Shown one piece after another: positions 1-8,553 of a stretch of DNA of 64,000 nucleotides. The number at the start of each line of letters is the position of its first letter. The stretch's first letter is position 1. Location of the stretch: assembly GCA_027490155.1 (NCBI GenBank), contig JAIXYP010000052.1:1-64000 (forward strand), in the 5' to 3' direction. The position numbers and the translations under genes were made by a program. This stretch comes from Cytophagaceae bacterium (GTDB lineage Bacteria > Bacteroidota > Bacteroidia > Cytophagales > Flexibacteraceae). The notes under the pieces were generated by a model. It searched no databases. It saw only the letters and a program-made list of their open reading frames with translations, and had not been told where the DNA came from.

Positions 1-2925
1 CAGACGGTTGACCCCGTTCACCAGAAGTACTGGTTGCTGCGAGCACGGTTCCGTGATCAATTTATCGTCAGAGGCGTGGATCCTTTGCCAGTTTGTGAGC
101 AAAAGACATCAGTTTATGGGCTGCCGATTGACTCCAAAAAGCCCTATAATGATGAGGTTAGGTACCATAAAGCCTATAGAGGTCTTAATAATTTTGTGCC
201 TGCTGTGACTGTCCAACCAGGTCGGGAGGACAGTTGTGGTGGGTTCATAGTTACGGGTCCAAATACTGAAGTGCCAGTTGGCCGAAATGAGCCTGGTAAC
301 AACTGTAAATCCAATATCCTAAGCTACAACATCAAGTACGCGGACACGCCAATGAACCTTGGGTGGTATATGGGTGTGTTGGCGACGGAGTATCATCTGT
401 TGCAGACCCAAAACCAAGGTGTCACGCCACAACCTGCCCATGAAAAGGCTACACTCTACGAGCTCTATTGTGCCTTCAAGGCGCTAGAAAGGCTTGAGGT
501 TAAGGTACATACCGCAGCCTATGGCAATCAGTCATGCGGGCCTAAGGAAGGTTATTTGTTGAGAGATGATGCTGGAGTTTACGAACCCATTCCTGAGAAT
601 GAACGCCCACATTTTCCGAACAAACAGACCAACATATGGGGGCGCCAAGATAACTATACCCATCGGCTAGTCCAGGCTGTGAGAGATAATCTCAATACCT
701 TTGATGTCAAAACGATTGATGATGCCCGCTTTAACTTTGATTATCAGAAAAGCACTTCGGATTTTCAAGTGGCCTTTCTGAAAACGCCAGGAGAAGAGCC
801 TCATCGTCCTTTCGAGGCTACGCCATACCATAATCATTATCTTGATAGGATTAGGGAACATAATATCATGTCGCTAGATCACGTTGTTCATCTTACGATG
901 GGGCTTGGTTTAGTCAAGAAGTTTGCACCCTCGCAAACAGTAAGCATATACGATGATCAAGGAAAAGCGGTTGGGAGCATTAACTTTGCAAATGAAGTTA
1001 ATGATTATTTATATCGTCTAAAAACCAGCCTCGAGCGTGATTGGTACACGCCTAAATTGACAGGATCCAACTTGTTTCCAGCAACTACCGGTTGGGCTAG
1101 TGGTGTTATAAATGCTGCTAGCATATCTATCGGGATTGATCGAATTATTAATAACAATTATGGTAACACATATAACTGCCATAATAGTTCTGCTCAGGGT
1201 ATTAATTGCGGCGATATGATCTATGATATACCATATCAAATTATGGCATTATATTTGGATCAATATGCATTAAATTTAGGTTTATTTCTTGGACCTATGT
1301 TGTTAAACTTTGTGATACCTGGCGCTGGCATTGTTGCTGGATTGCTAGCATCCTCGATTGCGATTTTTGCCACCAGCCTTGCAAATGATAGACTTCAAGA
1401 GTATGATCATGCCATCATAGGTAGTAGTTTAGCAATGTCTGCCCCTTATTTTGCAGGGATAAGACTCAGGACAGAGTGGCGTGATTGGTGGTTAACCAAT
1501 ATGTGTAGTTGGTGGGGAGGATGTAATAACCTTAGAATAAGGTATCTTTGTTTAAAGTCTAGTCGATGTATTGCCGTTGATAGTAATAATGACTGCGTTA
1601 TGTCATTTTCGTTACCTATAGTTCAAGAATTAGCATCTACGATTGGGGCATTAGTTGGTTATGTTGTGGGCTGGAATCCTGGAAGTGAGTTGTGTATAAT
1701 TTACCCTAGTTTGGGCGGTTGGCCACCAGATGCTAACATTGATTGGAGTGTGAATGTGACTAGTGGTTTAATTCGAAGCCATTTTGAACGTGTTGCGGGT
1801 GCAAGCAACATTGGTATGGGTACTTCGGCTACTTTTCATCATGTTCGTTCTATAGAACGCTTCTACTCTCTATTGGAGTATATTATGTTCAATAAAAGTA
1901 GAGAACATCGTACAGATATTACGGACTTTGAGGCTTCTTATTATCAATATATGGCTGATATGCCATGTAGTGGCCCTCAGAATCTTAAAAGCTATGACTT
2001 TTTGCCTAGAAATGAAAAGCAAAATCTAAATCATAGGTACGGTTGGCGCACAGACAATAGCTTTGTTAAACTACTAGGAGGCGCTACTGGTTCTGTGGAT
2101 GTACAAGGCAAATTCAATGGCCTTGATTACATGCTTTTCCATAACCTCTACCGTATTGCCTTTCCAGATCGGCCAAATCCACCCTTTGCTAACAAGATGA
2201 TCTCCAATTCCACTCTGGATCAACTTAAAGCCGGTGACAATGCCTTCTTTGAGGAGTATCAACCAACAGCTTCAGGCGCTGGTGTGGGCACAGCCACAAG
2301 GCGGGTATATGCTGGCAAAAGCATTCAGCTAATGGGTGCTGAGAATGTGACAGGTGGTCAGACGGGTTATTCTTACATGATCAAACCAGTGGACGTCCCG
2401 GGCACAAATAACCAATCAGCACTATTGTTCAAGCCGTTGGTGCCTACCTGTGACAACTCGGCCCTCTACAAACTTGATGCGCCGTATAACAATGCCCGCC
2501 AAGCAGCATCAGTTGACACAACCCCGAAGCCGGATTATACCCAAGAGCAGATCGACTCTGTAGGTCGCAAGATGTTGTCTGATATTCGTTCACGTGTCAA
2601 GCGTATCCGTCCGATCCCGAAATACCAACCCGTGTCAGCGTTCGTGGCTTCTGCGCCTAGTGTGCCGATGACGACCCAAGAGCAGCTTAGCCTTTACCCG
2701 AATCCTGCAACATCGATGCTCAATTTGCAGCTATCGGGCCTTGGTGAAGTAGCCCTTACACATGTTGCGGTCACGAGCACCACTGGAAGCACGACAGTAT
2801 TGCCTTTTACCCAGGGTAACAATGGCGCCTACTTTTGCCCAGTTAGTGACCTCACTCCTGGCCTCTACATCATCAATATCGTCACCAAACGTGGAAACTA
2901 TGTGCGCAAGTTCACCAAACAATAG
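1..2925 (+). CDS. Large exported protein with T9SS C-terminal sorting domain (5' end missing)
   Basis: The frame is open from base 1, so the true start lies left of the window; at least 974 codons are present. The last ~78 residues (from about 2688) form a type A T9SS sorting domain: a LSLYPNPATSM motif, then beta-strand-rich sequence ending NYVRKFTKQ. Such domains send proteins through T9SS to the cell surface, where they are cleaved and anchored. The rest matches no family I recognise. It has many Cys, Trp and Tyr residues and a long hydrophobic stretch (about 1270-1385) rich in Gly/Ala/Ile, unusual for a secreted protein. The middle is AT-rich (17 of 60 bases G+C at 1201-1260, against 31 of 60 at 2521-2580), so it may be a separately acquired module. 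The next gene overlaps its end by 26 bases. Confidence 0.85.
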   Translation, partial: QTVDPVHQKYWLLRARFRDQFIVRGVDPLPVCEQKTSVYGLPIDSKKPYNDEVRYHKAYRGLNNFVPAVTVQPGREDSCGGFIVTGPNTEVPVGRNEPGNNCKSNILSYNIKYADTPMNLGWYMGVLATEYHLLQTQNQGVTPQPAHEKATLYELYCAFKALERLEVKVHTAAYGNQSCGPKEGYLLRDDAGVYEPIPENERPHFPNKQTNIWGRQDNYTHRLVQAVRDNLNTFDVKTIDDARFNFDYQKSTSDFQVAFLKTPGEEPHRPFEATPYHNHYLDRIREHNIMSLDHVVHLTMGLGLVKKFAPSQTVSIYDDQGKAVGSINFANEVNDYLYRLKTSLERDWYTPKLTGSNLFPATTGWASGVINAASISIGIDRIINNNYGNTYNCHNSSAQGINCGDMIYDIPYQIMALYLDQYALNLGLFLGPMLLNFVIPGAGIVAGLLASSIAIFATSLANDRLQEYDHAIIGSSLAMSAPYFAGIRLRTEWRDWWLTNMCSWWGGCNNLRIRYLCLKSSRCIAVDSNNDCVMSFSLPIVQELASTIGALVGYVVGWNPGSELCIIYPSLGGWPPDANIDWSVNVTSGLIRSHFERVAGASNIGMGTSATFHHVRSIERFYSLLEYIMFNKSREHRTDITDFEASYYQYMADMPCSGPQNLKSYDFLPRNEKQNLNHRYGWRTDNSFVKLLGGATGSVDVQGKFNGLDYMLFHNLYRIAFPDRPNPPFANKMISNSTLDQLKAGDNAFFEEYQPTASGAGVGTATRRVYAGKSIQLMGAENVTGGQTGYSYMIKPVDVPGTNNQSALLFKPLVPTCDNSALYKLDAPYNNARQAASVDTTPKPDYTQEQIDSVGRKMLSDIRSRVKRIRPIPKYQPVSAFVASAPSVPMTTQEQLSLYPNPATSMLNLQLSGLGEVALTHVAVTSTTGSTTVLPFTQGNNGAYFCPVSDLTPGLYIINIVTKRGNYVRKFTKQ

Positions 2926-3406
2926 GCTACGCCAGCTTTGCTTTGCCCTGTTGACTCTTTGTGGCTTAGGTTTGATGTCCTTCACTGGGCACCCCGTACT
3001 GTCTTATACCGACTGGAAGTCAGTGGAAATGTATGTGGACTCCCATACGATCGACTCCAACTACACCCTCAACTTGCTGGAGGCTTTTTCGGGCCTCAGT
3101 CCAGCTGGCATTGACTCGGCAAAGACCATCATCAAGCAGGGGTACGACCAAGGCCTATGGCAGTTACATTTTGCGGATGACTCGTTGGTGATCACGACCA
3201 ATGGCACAAGGCTACCGGGCTTCTTCAGCGTCGGGCCGGGCGATAGTTTACAATTTTTGGCCCCGGACCATACCACGAAAGTCCTCGGATTTCGTATCTT
3301 AGCGATGACAACTGCTGCTTTGGTTCTCCAGACCAATGTGTCAGCCTCCACCGATACCAACCGTAGCATGATGGAGCTTCGTTTCGTACGTAAACCGACT
3401 AACTGA
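2900..3406 (+). CDS. Small exported protein of unknown function
   Basis: The product is 168 aa. I chose the ATG at 2900 because it puts a good signal peptide near the N-terminus (RLRQLCFALLTLCGLGLM, then small residues); the open frame extends further upstream but only inside the preceding gene. The start overlaps the stop of that gene by 26 bases, which suggests translational coupling, and the stop is 2 bases before the next ATG. The mature part is beta-strand-like and has no sorting domain. I do not recognise the family. It could be a periplasmic or surface partner of the two flanking T9SS cargo proteins, an inference from the tight operon only. Confidence 0.7.
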   Translation: MCASSPNNRLRQLCFALLTLCGLGLMSFTGHPVLSYTDWKSVEMYVDSHTIDSNYTLNLLEAFSGLSPAGIDSAKTIIKQGYDQGLWQLHFADDSLVITTNGTRLPGFFSVGPGDSLQFLAPDHTTKVLGFRILAMTTAALVLQTNVSASTDTNRSMMELRFVRKPTN

Positions 3407-3408
3407 TC

Positions 3409-4758
3409 ATGAAAAAAACTGTACTTTGTTTGCTTTTAGGTCTCTGCTTTATGGCTTTGGGGGTTCAGGGTCAACTACTTGAGGTTCCCAACCTGGACGT
3501 AGACCTTTCCATGACGGATATTCAACCGAATGGAGAGATTTATTTTTTTGGTTCGAAACAAAATACCAACAGAGCCCTTGATTTGTACCCAACGATCGGC
3601 ATCATAAGCCCACAAGGATTGGTTGCATCCAAGTTGTCCTACAATTTTTTGTCATACAAACACCTATCTGCTGCCAAATGTAGTACTGGACGATATGTGG
3701 TTTTGGCAAGTCTTTTGTCACGCGATGCGAGGTTGATTGACACCCTACATATCTATACCTTTTCGCAAAGTCAAATGTCCTTGTCGCTTCAAAAGACCAT
3801 CATTGGTAAGTTTAGGGGAGGCACTCCTACCTATAGTCCTATCAGTAGTGATACAGCAATTTTATCATTTCAGGATAGTGCAATTATCGTCAATCCTAAC
3901 AACTTCAATCGGATCACATCATTTGCACCGCAAGCCGCACCTTTCACAAGATATAATCTAGGTACCCTACACAGGAAACTATTTGGCAATGTCATTTTGA
4001 GTTTTTCTGATAGTTTTTTATTGACAAGAATTGAGGCACTTGATCTTACCAACCGCACTCAACTGCCATTTTGTGTACCAACAACATATCGGACAACCTA
4101 CTACTTCAATAATTATCAGGCTGCTAAAATGAAGCGGGTCCGGGATTCCATTTATGCATGGGGCCTGGATAACAGGGTTGTTCGTGGTCATATTGCTGAC
4201 CCTGCTTCCGATTGGTTGTCCAGTCAATATCTAGGCCTAAGTACCTGCCACTCGGGCACATCTGATGGTGATACTAGCTTTATGGTCTCTAATGCTTACA
4301 CTGGCCCAGGCGTATCCCCAACAAATGACGAGTCGGTCGTGCTAGTTTCTTTTAATCACTTTAGTTCCTTCCAGGTTTGGACGAAACTCAATAGAATGCG
4401 GTTTGGTATTATTTACTATTTTGACCGAAAGTTTGGCAAAGCTGTTTACTGCAATTCGGTTGGCAAAATTTTCGTTAGCAGCCAAATTGCCACAGCCCTA
4501 CCTAGTGCTGTGAATACCATCCGCCCAGTTCAGGTTTTCCCAAACCCAGCTACCAATTCACTTAGTTTTCCTCAAGAGGCTATCACATTTGGTCCACAGA
4601 CTCGTGTCACAGCGGTGGATATGCTTGGCAAAACAACGATGCTCCTGCCTGACCCAAGTACTCAGCAGCTTGATATCAGTACTTTAAATCAAGGCGCCTA
4701 CTTACTGAGTTGGGAGGTCAATGGGCTGTTTTATCGTTCCAAGTTTGTGAAGGAGTAG
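3409..4758 (+). CDS. T9SS-sorted secreted protein of unknown function
   Basis: The product is 449 aa and starts with a clear signal peptide (MKKTVLCLLLGLCFMALGVQG). Residues ~375-449 form a T9SS type A sorting domain with the motif VQVFPNPATNSL, an internal MLGK turn and the ending YRSKFVKE. The body (about 30-370) is beta-rich with no family signature I can name; it may be a propeller or an adhesin-like sheet structure. It is the third gene of a compact run, starting 2 bases after the stop of the 168-aa exported protein, so the three are probably one transcript. Export to the surface is well supported; the function is unknown. Confidence 0.8.
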   Translation: MKKTVLCLLLGLCFMALGVQGQLLEVPNLDVDLSMTDIQPNGEIYFFGSKQNTNRALDLYPTIGIISPQGLVASKLSYNFLSYKHLSAAKCSTGRYVVLASLLSRDARLIDTLHIYTFSQSQMSLSLQKTIIGKFRGGTPTYSPISSDTAILSFQDSAIIVNPNNFNRITSFAPQAAPFTRYNLGTLHRKLFGNVILSFSDSFLLTRIEALDLTNRTQLPFCVPTTYRTTYYFNNYQAAKMKRVRDSIYAWGLDNRVVRGHIADPASDWLSSQYLGLSTCHSGTSDGDTSFMVSNAYTGPGVSPTNDESVVLVSFNHFSSFQVWTKLNRMRFGIIYYFDRKFGKAVYCNSVGKIFVSSQIATALPSAVNTIRPVQVFPNPATNSLSFPQEAITFGPQTRVTAVDMLGKTTMLLPDPSTQQLDISTLNQGAYLLSWEVNGLFYRSKFVKE

Positions 4759-4828
4759 GTTTTCTGTCTGAACTCGGTTTCATCAGATTGGACGGGTTTT
4801 TGGGAGTGGTGTGTGCTGATCCAATTAT

Positions 4829-5527
4829 CTACCCCAACACCTGCTGCAACACCACCAGACTTTTAGGGGCGATAATTGTATTGAGGTGGCCAGACCAGAA
4901 GTCCAGCACGAGGGTCATCAGGTAGCGGCGCAGCTCGAGATCGATGTGCTGGGGTGGGGCGGTGAAGGGTTGCCGCAGGTAGTCTATTATGAGCTGGCCT
5001 TGTTCAAAGGGGCGGAGGCCATAACAAGGCTCGGCAGGGTGGGGGAGGTGGTCTAGGAAATCCTCAGCAGAGGAGGGCTCAAACCCAAGTGGTTGGGCCA
5101 GCTTGAGCATAAACTGCAGTGGGAAACTACCGACGGAGGTATCCATCAGATCCAGCACCTGGAGCGCACTGGTCAGAAAAGAAAAAAGGTCAGGGTGGGC
5201 ATCTTCATCAGCCAATATGCGGGCAGCAAACTCGGCCAAGAAAAACCGTATGGTGCTTTTGACGGGGTCCAGCGGAATGTGGTGGTAGGGCTGGCTGCAA
5301 TAAACTTCCTTGATGCGGTGCAGCTCGGCATTGGGGCTGTGATAAACCTCGAGCTGGAGCTGTGTCAGGGGCTCGAACAGGCTGGGGGCCATGCGTGCCT
5401 TGGCTGCACGCACGCCGTTGACGATGTATCCCTGGGTGCCAAGCTCGCGGGTATAGATCTTGGTGATGACCGATGTCTCGCGGTACTTGATGGTACTGAG
5501 GACGATGCCTGCGGTCGATACTTGCAT
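4829..5527 (-). CDS. recO: DNA repair protein RecO
   Basis: RecO loads RecA with RecR in the RecF pathway of gap repair and anneals single strands. The product is 232 aa from the ATG at 5527; the frame is open a further 29 codons upstream, but the RecO fold begins at this Met. Residues 1-75 match the RecO OB fold (GIVLSTIKYRETSVITKIYT, then GYIVNGVRAAKA), followed by the helical RecO C-terminal domain. The CxxC zinc motif of many RecO proteins is absent, as seen in other Bacteroidota. The gene converges with the secreted-protein operon. A TACCTTTG box lies 76 bases upstream of the start. Confidence 0.9.
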   Translation of the reverse strand: MQVSTAGIVLSTIKYRETSVITKIYTRELGTQGYIVNGVRAAKARMAPSLFEPLTQLQLEVYHSPNAELHRIKEVYCSQPYHHIPLDPVKSTIRFFLAEFAARILADEDAHPDLFSFLTSALQVLDLMDTSVGSFPLQFMLKLAQPLGFEPSSAEDFLDHLPHPAEPCYGLRPFEQGQLIIDYLRQPFTAPPQHIDLELRRYLMTLVLDFWSGHLNTIIAPKSLVVLQQVLG

Positions 5528-5602
5528 AAGGGGTGAGCCGTGGCTTGGGGGAATAATCGGGCTGGAGTTGCCAATCCAGTACTTGCGATCCGGCCTATTC
5601 GA

Positions 5603-5610
5603 CAAAGGTA
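5603..5610 (-). promoter_or_regulatory. Bacteroidota -7 box upstream of recO
   Basis: On the minus strand this reads TACCTTTG, matching TAnnTTTG, 76 bases upstream of the recO ATG. No TTG -33 element is at the usual spacing. Confidence 0.5.
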
Positions 5611-5787
5611 CCACATCGTTGGTGTCGATTAAGTAGGCATAGGAGGACGTACTGATGATTCAGTTTGTGGGGCTAGATATTTTTGGGTTGAATAGGGCTT
5701 ACCTTATGGCCCTAGTCCGTATCTATAGTTGTCTATGAGCCCGGCTGCTTTGCCAAGGGTGCTTACTGTTTAGCAACTGCATTAATT

Positions 5788-5835
5788 AACCTCGAACAGG
5801 GTCTCATGGGGTCCTTCAACACAAAGTTCGAGGTT
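5788..5835. repeat. Perfect 10-bp inverted repeat, 28-base loop
   Basis: AACCTCGAAC and GTTCGAGGTT are exact reverse complements. No T-run follows, so this is not a typical intrinsic terminator. It lies between recO and the thioredoxin-fold gene and could be an operator or a leader hairpin. Confidence 0.5.
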
Positions 5836-6009
5836 GGCGTTGCCCTCTGAATACTTGATTATCTGACATTGATTTGCCTTCCTCTGCTGAGGGTAGGCCC
5901 ACCCATTTTTTGCCTTCTGACCGCTATGAAAACGCCCAATCTATACCCTACAAAATCAGCCTCTACCAGCTCGAGGGCATCTCAACCGTCTTTGGTTTCG
6001 AAATCTGGT

Positions 6010-7305
6010 ATGACCAAAACCATCCGTAAGGTGCTCAGAATGATCGTGGCCTTGACCCTTGGTATGGTGGTGTTCCCGACAGTGGTGCCAGCCCAGTTTG
6101 CGTATCATGATTTTGTCAGCACTGCTCAGGCGCAACCGACAATGGCGGCACCAGGTCAACTTGCGCCCACCGAGCCACAGGTCATCTATGCTGGTGGAGC
6201 GACTCAGCAAGGCGGATTAGGTAATGTGGGGCGTGTTGGCATCCAGTTGCTAGAGCTACGCGATCAGGCAGGTGCAAATGATATCCAGTCCAACCAAGTA
6301 ATGAAGGCTGTAGGCCCCAATGCTAAGGCACTTTCGGCCAGCTATATGGTGCTGACGGTGGCCGAAAAAGCGGGCCGTGACCTGACTACCCAATACGACG
6401 TGCGGACCTTCCCGACCGTGTTGGTGTTGGCTGATAATGGGCAAGAGTTGGCTCGGCTGACTGGCCAACCAACTGCCGAAGAGCTCAGGTGGGCTATCCG
6501 GACCGTGACGCAAAATGGCATGAGTGTGCCCGAGCTCAAGAAGGCCTATTTCGCCCAGATGCTGAACGCTGAAGGCCTGTTGACCTACCTCAAACTACAG
6601 GACTTGGCTGGCGAACCAGCTGCTGACCTAGCGATGTATTATCTGGGTGTTGTGGGGCCTAAAAACTGGACTAGCCCAGAAGCTTGGGAGGTGATCCGGA
6701 GCCGGGTTTTTGACTGGCAAGAGGAGCCGATCCTGTACCTGATGCATAACCATGCGGCCTTCCGGAAACTGTATGGCGATAGTGCCGTGGATGCCAAACT
6801 GAATGCGGTATGTCTGTCGGCGTTGTTGCGTGCTGCAGGGCGTGGTATGCCTGCCCAAACATTTGCCGAATTGCGGGAGGACCTGCTGGCCACTGGCTAT
6901 GTCGGTATGCCGCAGATTGTGGCACTGGCCGAGGTGCAACGGTACAAATTGCTGGGTGCCTGGACGCGTTATGCCGAGGCGGTCCGGACTTACTTCAGGC
7001 GGTATGGTAGCCAAGATGCTGCCGAGCTGGACGCCGAGGCCCGCTGTCTGTGGCTTCATCTGCACAAGATCGAGACTCGAAATGCAGCCAACTTGGCCCT
7101 AGGCCTTGCCGAAAAGGCGACCAAACTTGCTCCGCAGAACCCGTTCTACCAGGAGACTCTGGCCATGTTGCAAGCCCAAACAGGGGCTAGTCAGCAGGCA
7201 TGGCAGTCGGCCAATAGGGCAGTTTTGCTCGCCAATGGACTCAATATCAGCCTGCAAGATGCGCCACGAGTGTTGGAGATTCTGAAACATGAGGATAACC
7301 GCTGA
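6010..7305 (+). CDS. Exported thioredoxin-fold protein lacking a CxxC motif
   Basis: The product is 431 aa from the ATG at 6010, chosen because it gives a signal peptide (MTKTIRKVLRMIVALTLGMV, cleavage near VVPAQ). An upstream ATG at 5926 would add 28 Ser/Thr-rich residues in front of the signal. Roughly residues 65-160 look like a thioredoxin domain: the segment YDVRTFPTVLVLADNGQELA contains the TFPT cis-proline loop and the following beta strand. No CxxC precedes it, so redox activity is unlikely. The remaining ~270 residues are helical and may contain degenerate TPR-like repeats (for example EKATKLAPQNPFYQETLAML). It probably acts in the periplasm as a binding or scaffold protein. The stop is TGA. 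Confidence 0.65.
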   Translation: MTKTIRKVLRMIVALTLGMVVFPTVVPAQFAYHDFVSTAQAQPTMAAPGQLAPTEPQVIYAGGATQQGGLGNVGRVGIQLLELRDQAGANDIQSNQVMKAVGPNAKALSASYMVLTVAEKAGRDLTTQYDVRTFPTVLVLADNGQELARLTGQPTAEELRWAIRTVTQNGMSVPELKKAYFAQMLNAEGLLTYLKLQDLAGEPAADLAMYYLGVVGPKNWTSPEAWEVIRSRVFDWQEEPILYLMHNHAAFRKLYGDSAVDAKLNAVCLSALLRAAGRGMPAQTFAELREDLLATGYVGMPQIVALAEVQRYKLLGAWTRYAEAVRTYFRRYGSQDAAELDAEARCLWLHLHKIETRNAANLALGLAEKATKLAPQNPFYQETLAMLQAQTGASQQAWQSANRAVLLANGLNISLQDAPRVLEILKHEDNR

Positions 7306-7752
7306 GGCTTCCAAAAGCGGGCTAGATTCACAAAATGACGGCTCTGGGTGGGTTTTTTCGCTTGTTATGCCAATGGGCCGACCAGTTTTTTGCCCATTTA
7401 TCAATGACGGAGATAAGGCAGTTCATAGTTTGATCATATCGCTTTGTCTTAAATAGCAGTACCTTTGCGCCGAACTTAGTAGTGGCCTGCTGAGCATCAT
7501 CCTGAAAAGATGAGTCAGCCTACCACCATTAACCCCTGATGTTGAGCGCATGTAACAATCGTCAAACTGTCCACCACATACCCATCCTGTCGGCTGCTGC
7601 CCAAAAAAGGCAGACCGAGACTTGGCCATCTCAATTGAGGCCAAGTACAGCCAACAGACCAATGACGGAACTAAACCTGGCCCAGACCATTTGTCATCCG
7701 TCGGACACCCAACCATCAGGACCAAACTTGGGAACTATTGTCACCCATCCGC
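7306..7752. other. Intergenic region / long rdgB leader
   Basis: 447 bases without a convincing gene. It holds a TACCTTTG box at 7460-7467 that would give rdgB a leader of nearly 300 bases. A 116-codon frame from 7539 overlaps rdgB out of frame and looks like chance. Confidence 0.4.
7460..7467 (+). promoter_or_regulatory. Candidate -7 box, rdgB leader
   Basis: TACCTTTG matches TAnnTTTG. A TTTG lies 13 bases upstream, shorter than the usual -33/-7 spacing, so the assignment is tentative. Confidence 0.35.
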
Positions 7753-8439
7753 ATGCAAGACCTGGATTTTCTGACCCAACACGATTCGGCAACAGCCATT
7801 TTGGCTTCGCCTCCACCCCATCCTCAATCTATTGTGCCTACCGAAAAACTTCGACTCTGCTTTGCGACCAACAACCTGAACAAGATTAAGGAGGTGTCCC
7901 GGACGCTGCCTCATTGTTTTGAGTTGTTGAGCCTGACAGCCATTGGCTGTTTTGTCGAACCGCCCGAAAATGGGGTCACGTTGCACGAGAACAGCCTCTG
8001 CAAAGCCAAATTTATCTGGGACAACTACCAAGTGGATTGCATCGCAGATGATACCGGCCTAGAGGTCGAGGCGCTGAATGGTGCCCCAGGGGTCTATAGT
8101 GCGCGCTATGCAGGCGAAAGCCGTCGGGATGAGGCTAACATCAAGCTACTGCTCCAGAACTTAGACGGTGTTACCAACCGGACCGCCCATTTCAGGACAG
8201 TTATTACGGTTATTTTGGCCGGCAATGTCTATCAGTTCGAGGGGAGTATCCGTGGGCAGATTGCGTTGGCAAATGCCGGACACAATGGCTTCGGCTATGA
8301 CCCTATCTTTATACCAGAAGGGCATAACCGCACCTTTGCGCAGATGAACTTAGAAGAGAAAAACACGATGAGCCACCGTGCCAAAGCTGTGCGCGAGATG
8401 GCCACTTTCTTGGGGATCATCACTCCGGTGCAGTGCTAA
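7753..8439 (+). CDS. rdgB: Non-canonical purine NTP pyrophosphatase (RdgB/HAM1 family)
   Basis: This enzyme hydrolyses dITP, ITP and XTP to monophosphates, keeping deaminated purines out of DNA and RNA. The product is 228 aa from the ATG at 7753; a TTG five codons earlier is also possible. Family motifs are all present: the substrate loop FATNNLNKIKEV, the metal/catalytic segment ADDTGLEVEALNGAPGVYSA, the NGFGYDPIF motif and the C-terminal SHRAKA. The first ~37 residues before the fold are extra compared with the usual ~195-aa enzyme and look disordered, so translation might begin later at a non-ATG codon. A strong hairpin terminator follows. Confidence 0.9.
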   Translation: MQDLDFLTQHDSATAILASPPPHPQSIVPTEKLRLCFATNNLNKIKEVSRTLPHCFELLSLTAIGCFVEPPENGVTLHENSLCKAKFIWDNYQVDCIADDTGLEVEALNGAPGVYSARYAGESRRDEANIKLLLQNLDGVTNRTAHFRTVITVILAGNVYQFEGSIRGQIALANAGHNGFGYDPIFIPEGHNRTFAQMNLEEKNTMSHRAKAVREMATFLGIITPVQC

Positions 8440-8481
8440 GCTAGTCAAGATTAGCCTATGCGAGTTAGTAACCTAAACATC

Positions 8482-8521
8482 AAAAGGCCCAACGTGCTAT
8501 GTGCAGGTTGGGCCTTTTTTT
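8482..8521. terminator. Bidirectional intrinsic terminator between rdgB and the cytochrome gene
   Basis: AAAAGGCCCAAC (8482-8493) pairs with GTTGGGCCTTTT (8507-8518), followed by a T-run; the A-run on the left serves the opposite strand. It sits between convergent genes. Confidence 0.9.
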
Positions 8522-8553
8522 TGATATTGAAGTCTGTAGTTGCTTATGGAGTC

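Larger units (their letters stand above)
5528..6009. other. Divergent intergenic region with a 10-bp perfect inverted repeat
   Basis: No gene is supported here. The left part holds the recO -7 box. AACCTCGAAC (5788-5797) is repeated inverted as GTTCGAGGTT (5826-5835). An in-frame ATG at 5926 could extend the next gene by 28 codons. Confidence 0.5.

Noticed and set aside
2762-2899. Upstream extension of the 168-aa exported protein
   Set aside because: Would lie fully inside the sorting domain of the preceding gene and bury the signal peptide.
5093-5536. 147-codon plus-strand frame
   Set aside because: It is antisense to recO, which has clear family motifs.
7539-7889. 116-codon frame overlapping rdgB
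   Set aside because: Runs into rdgB in another frame; no signal peptide or domain.
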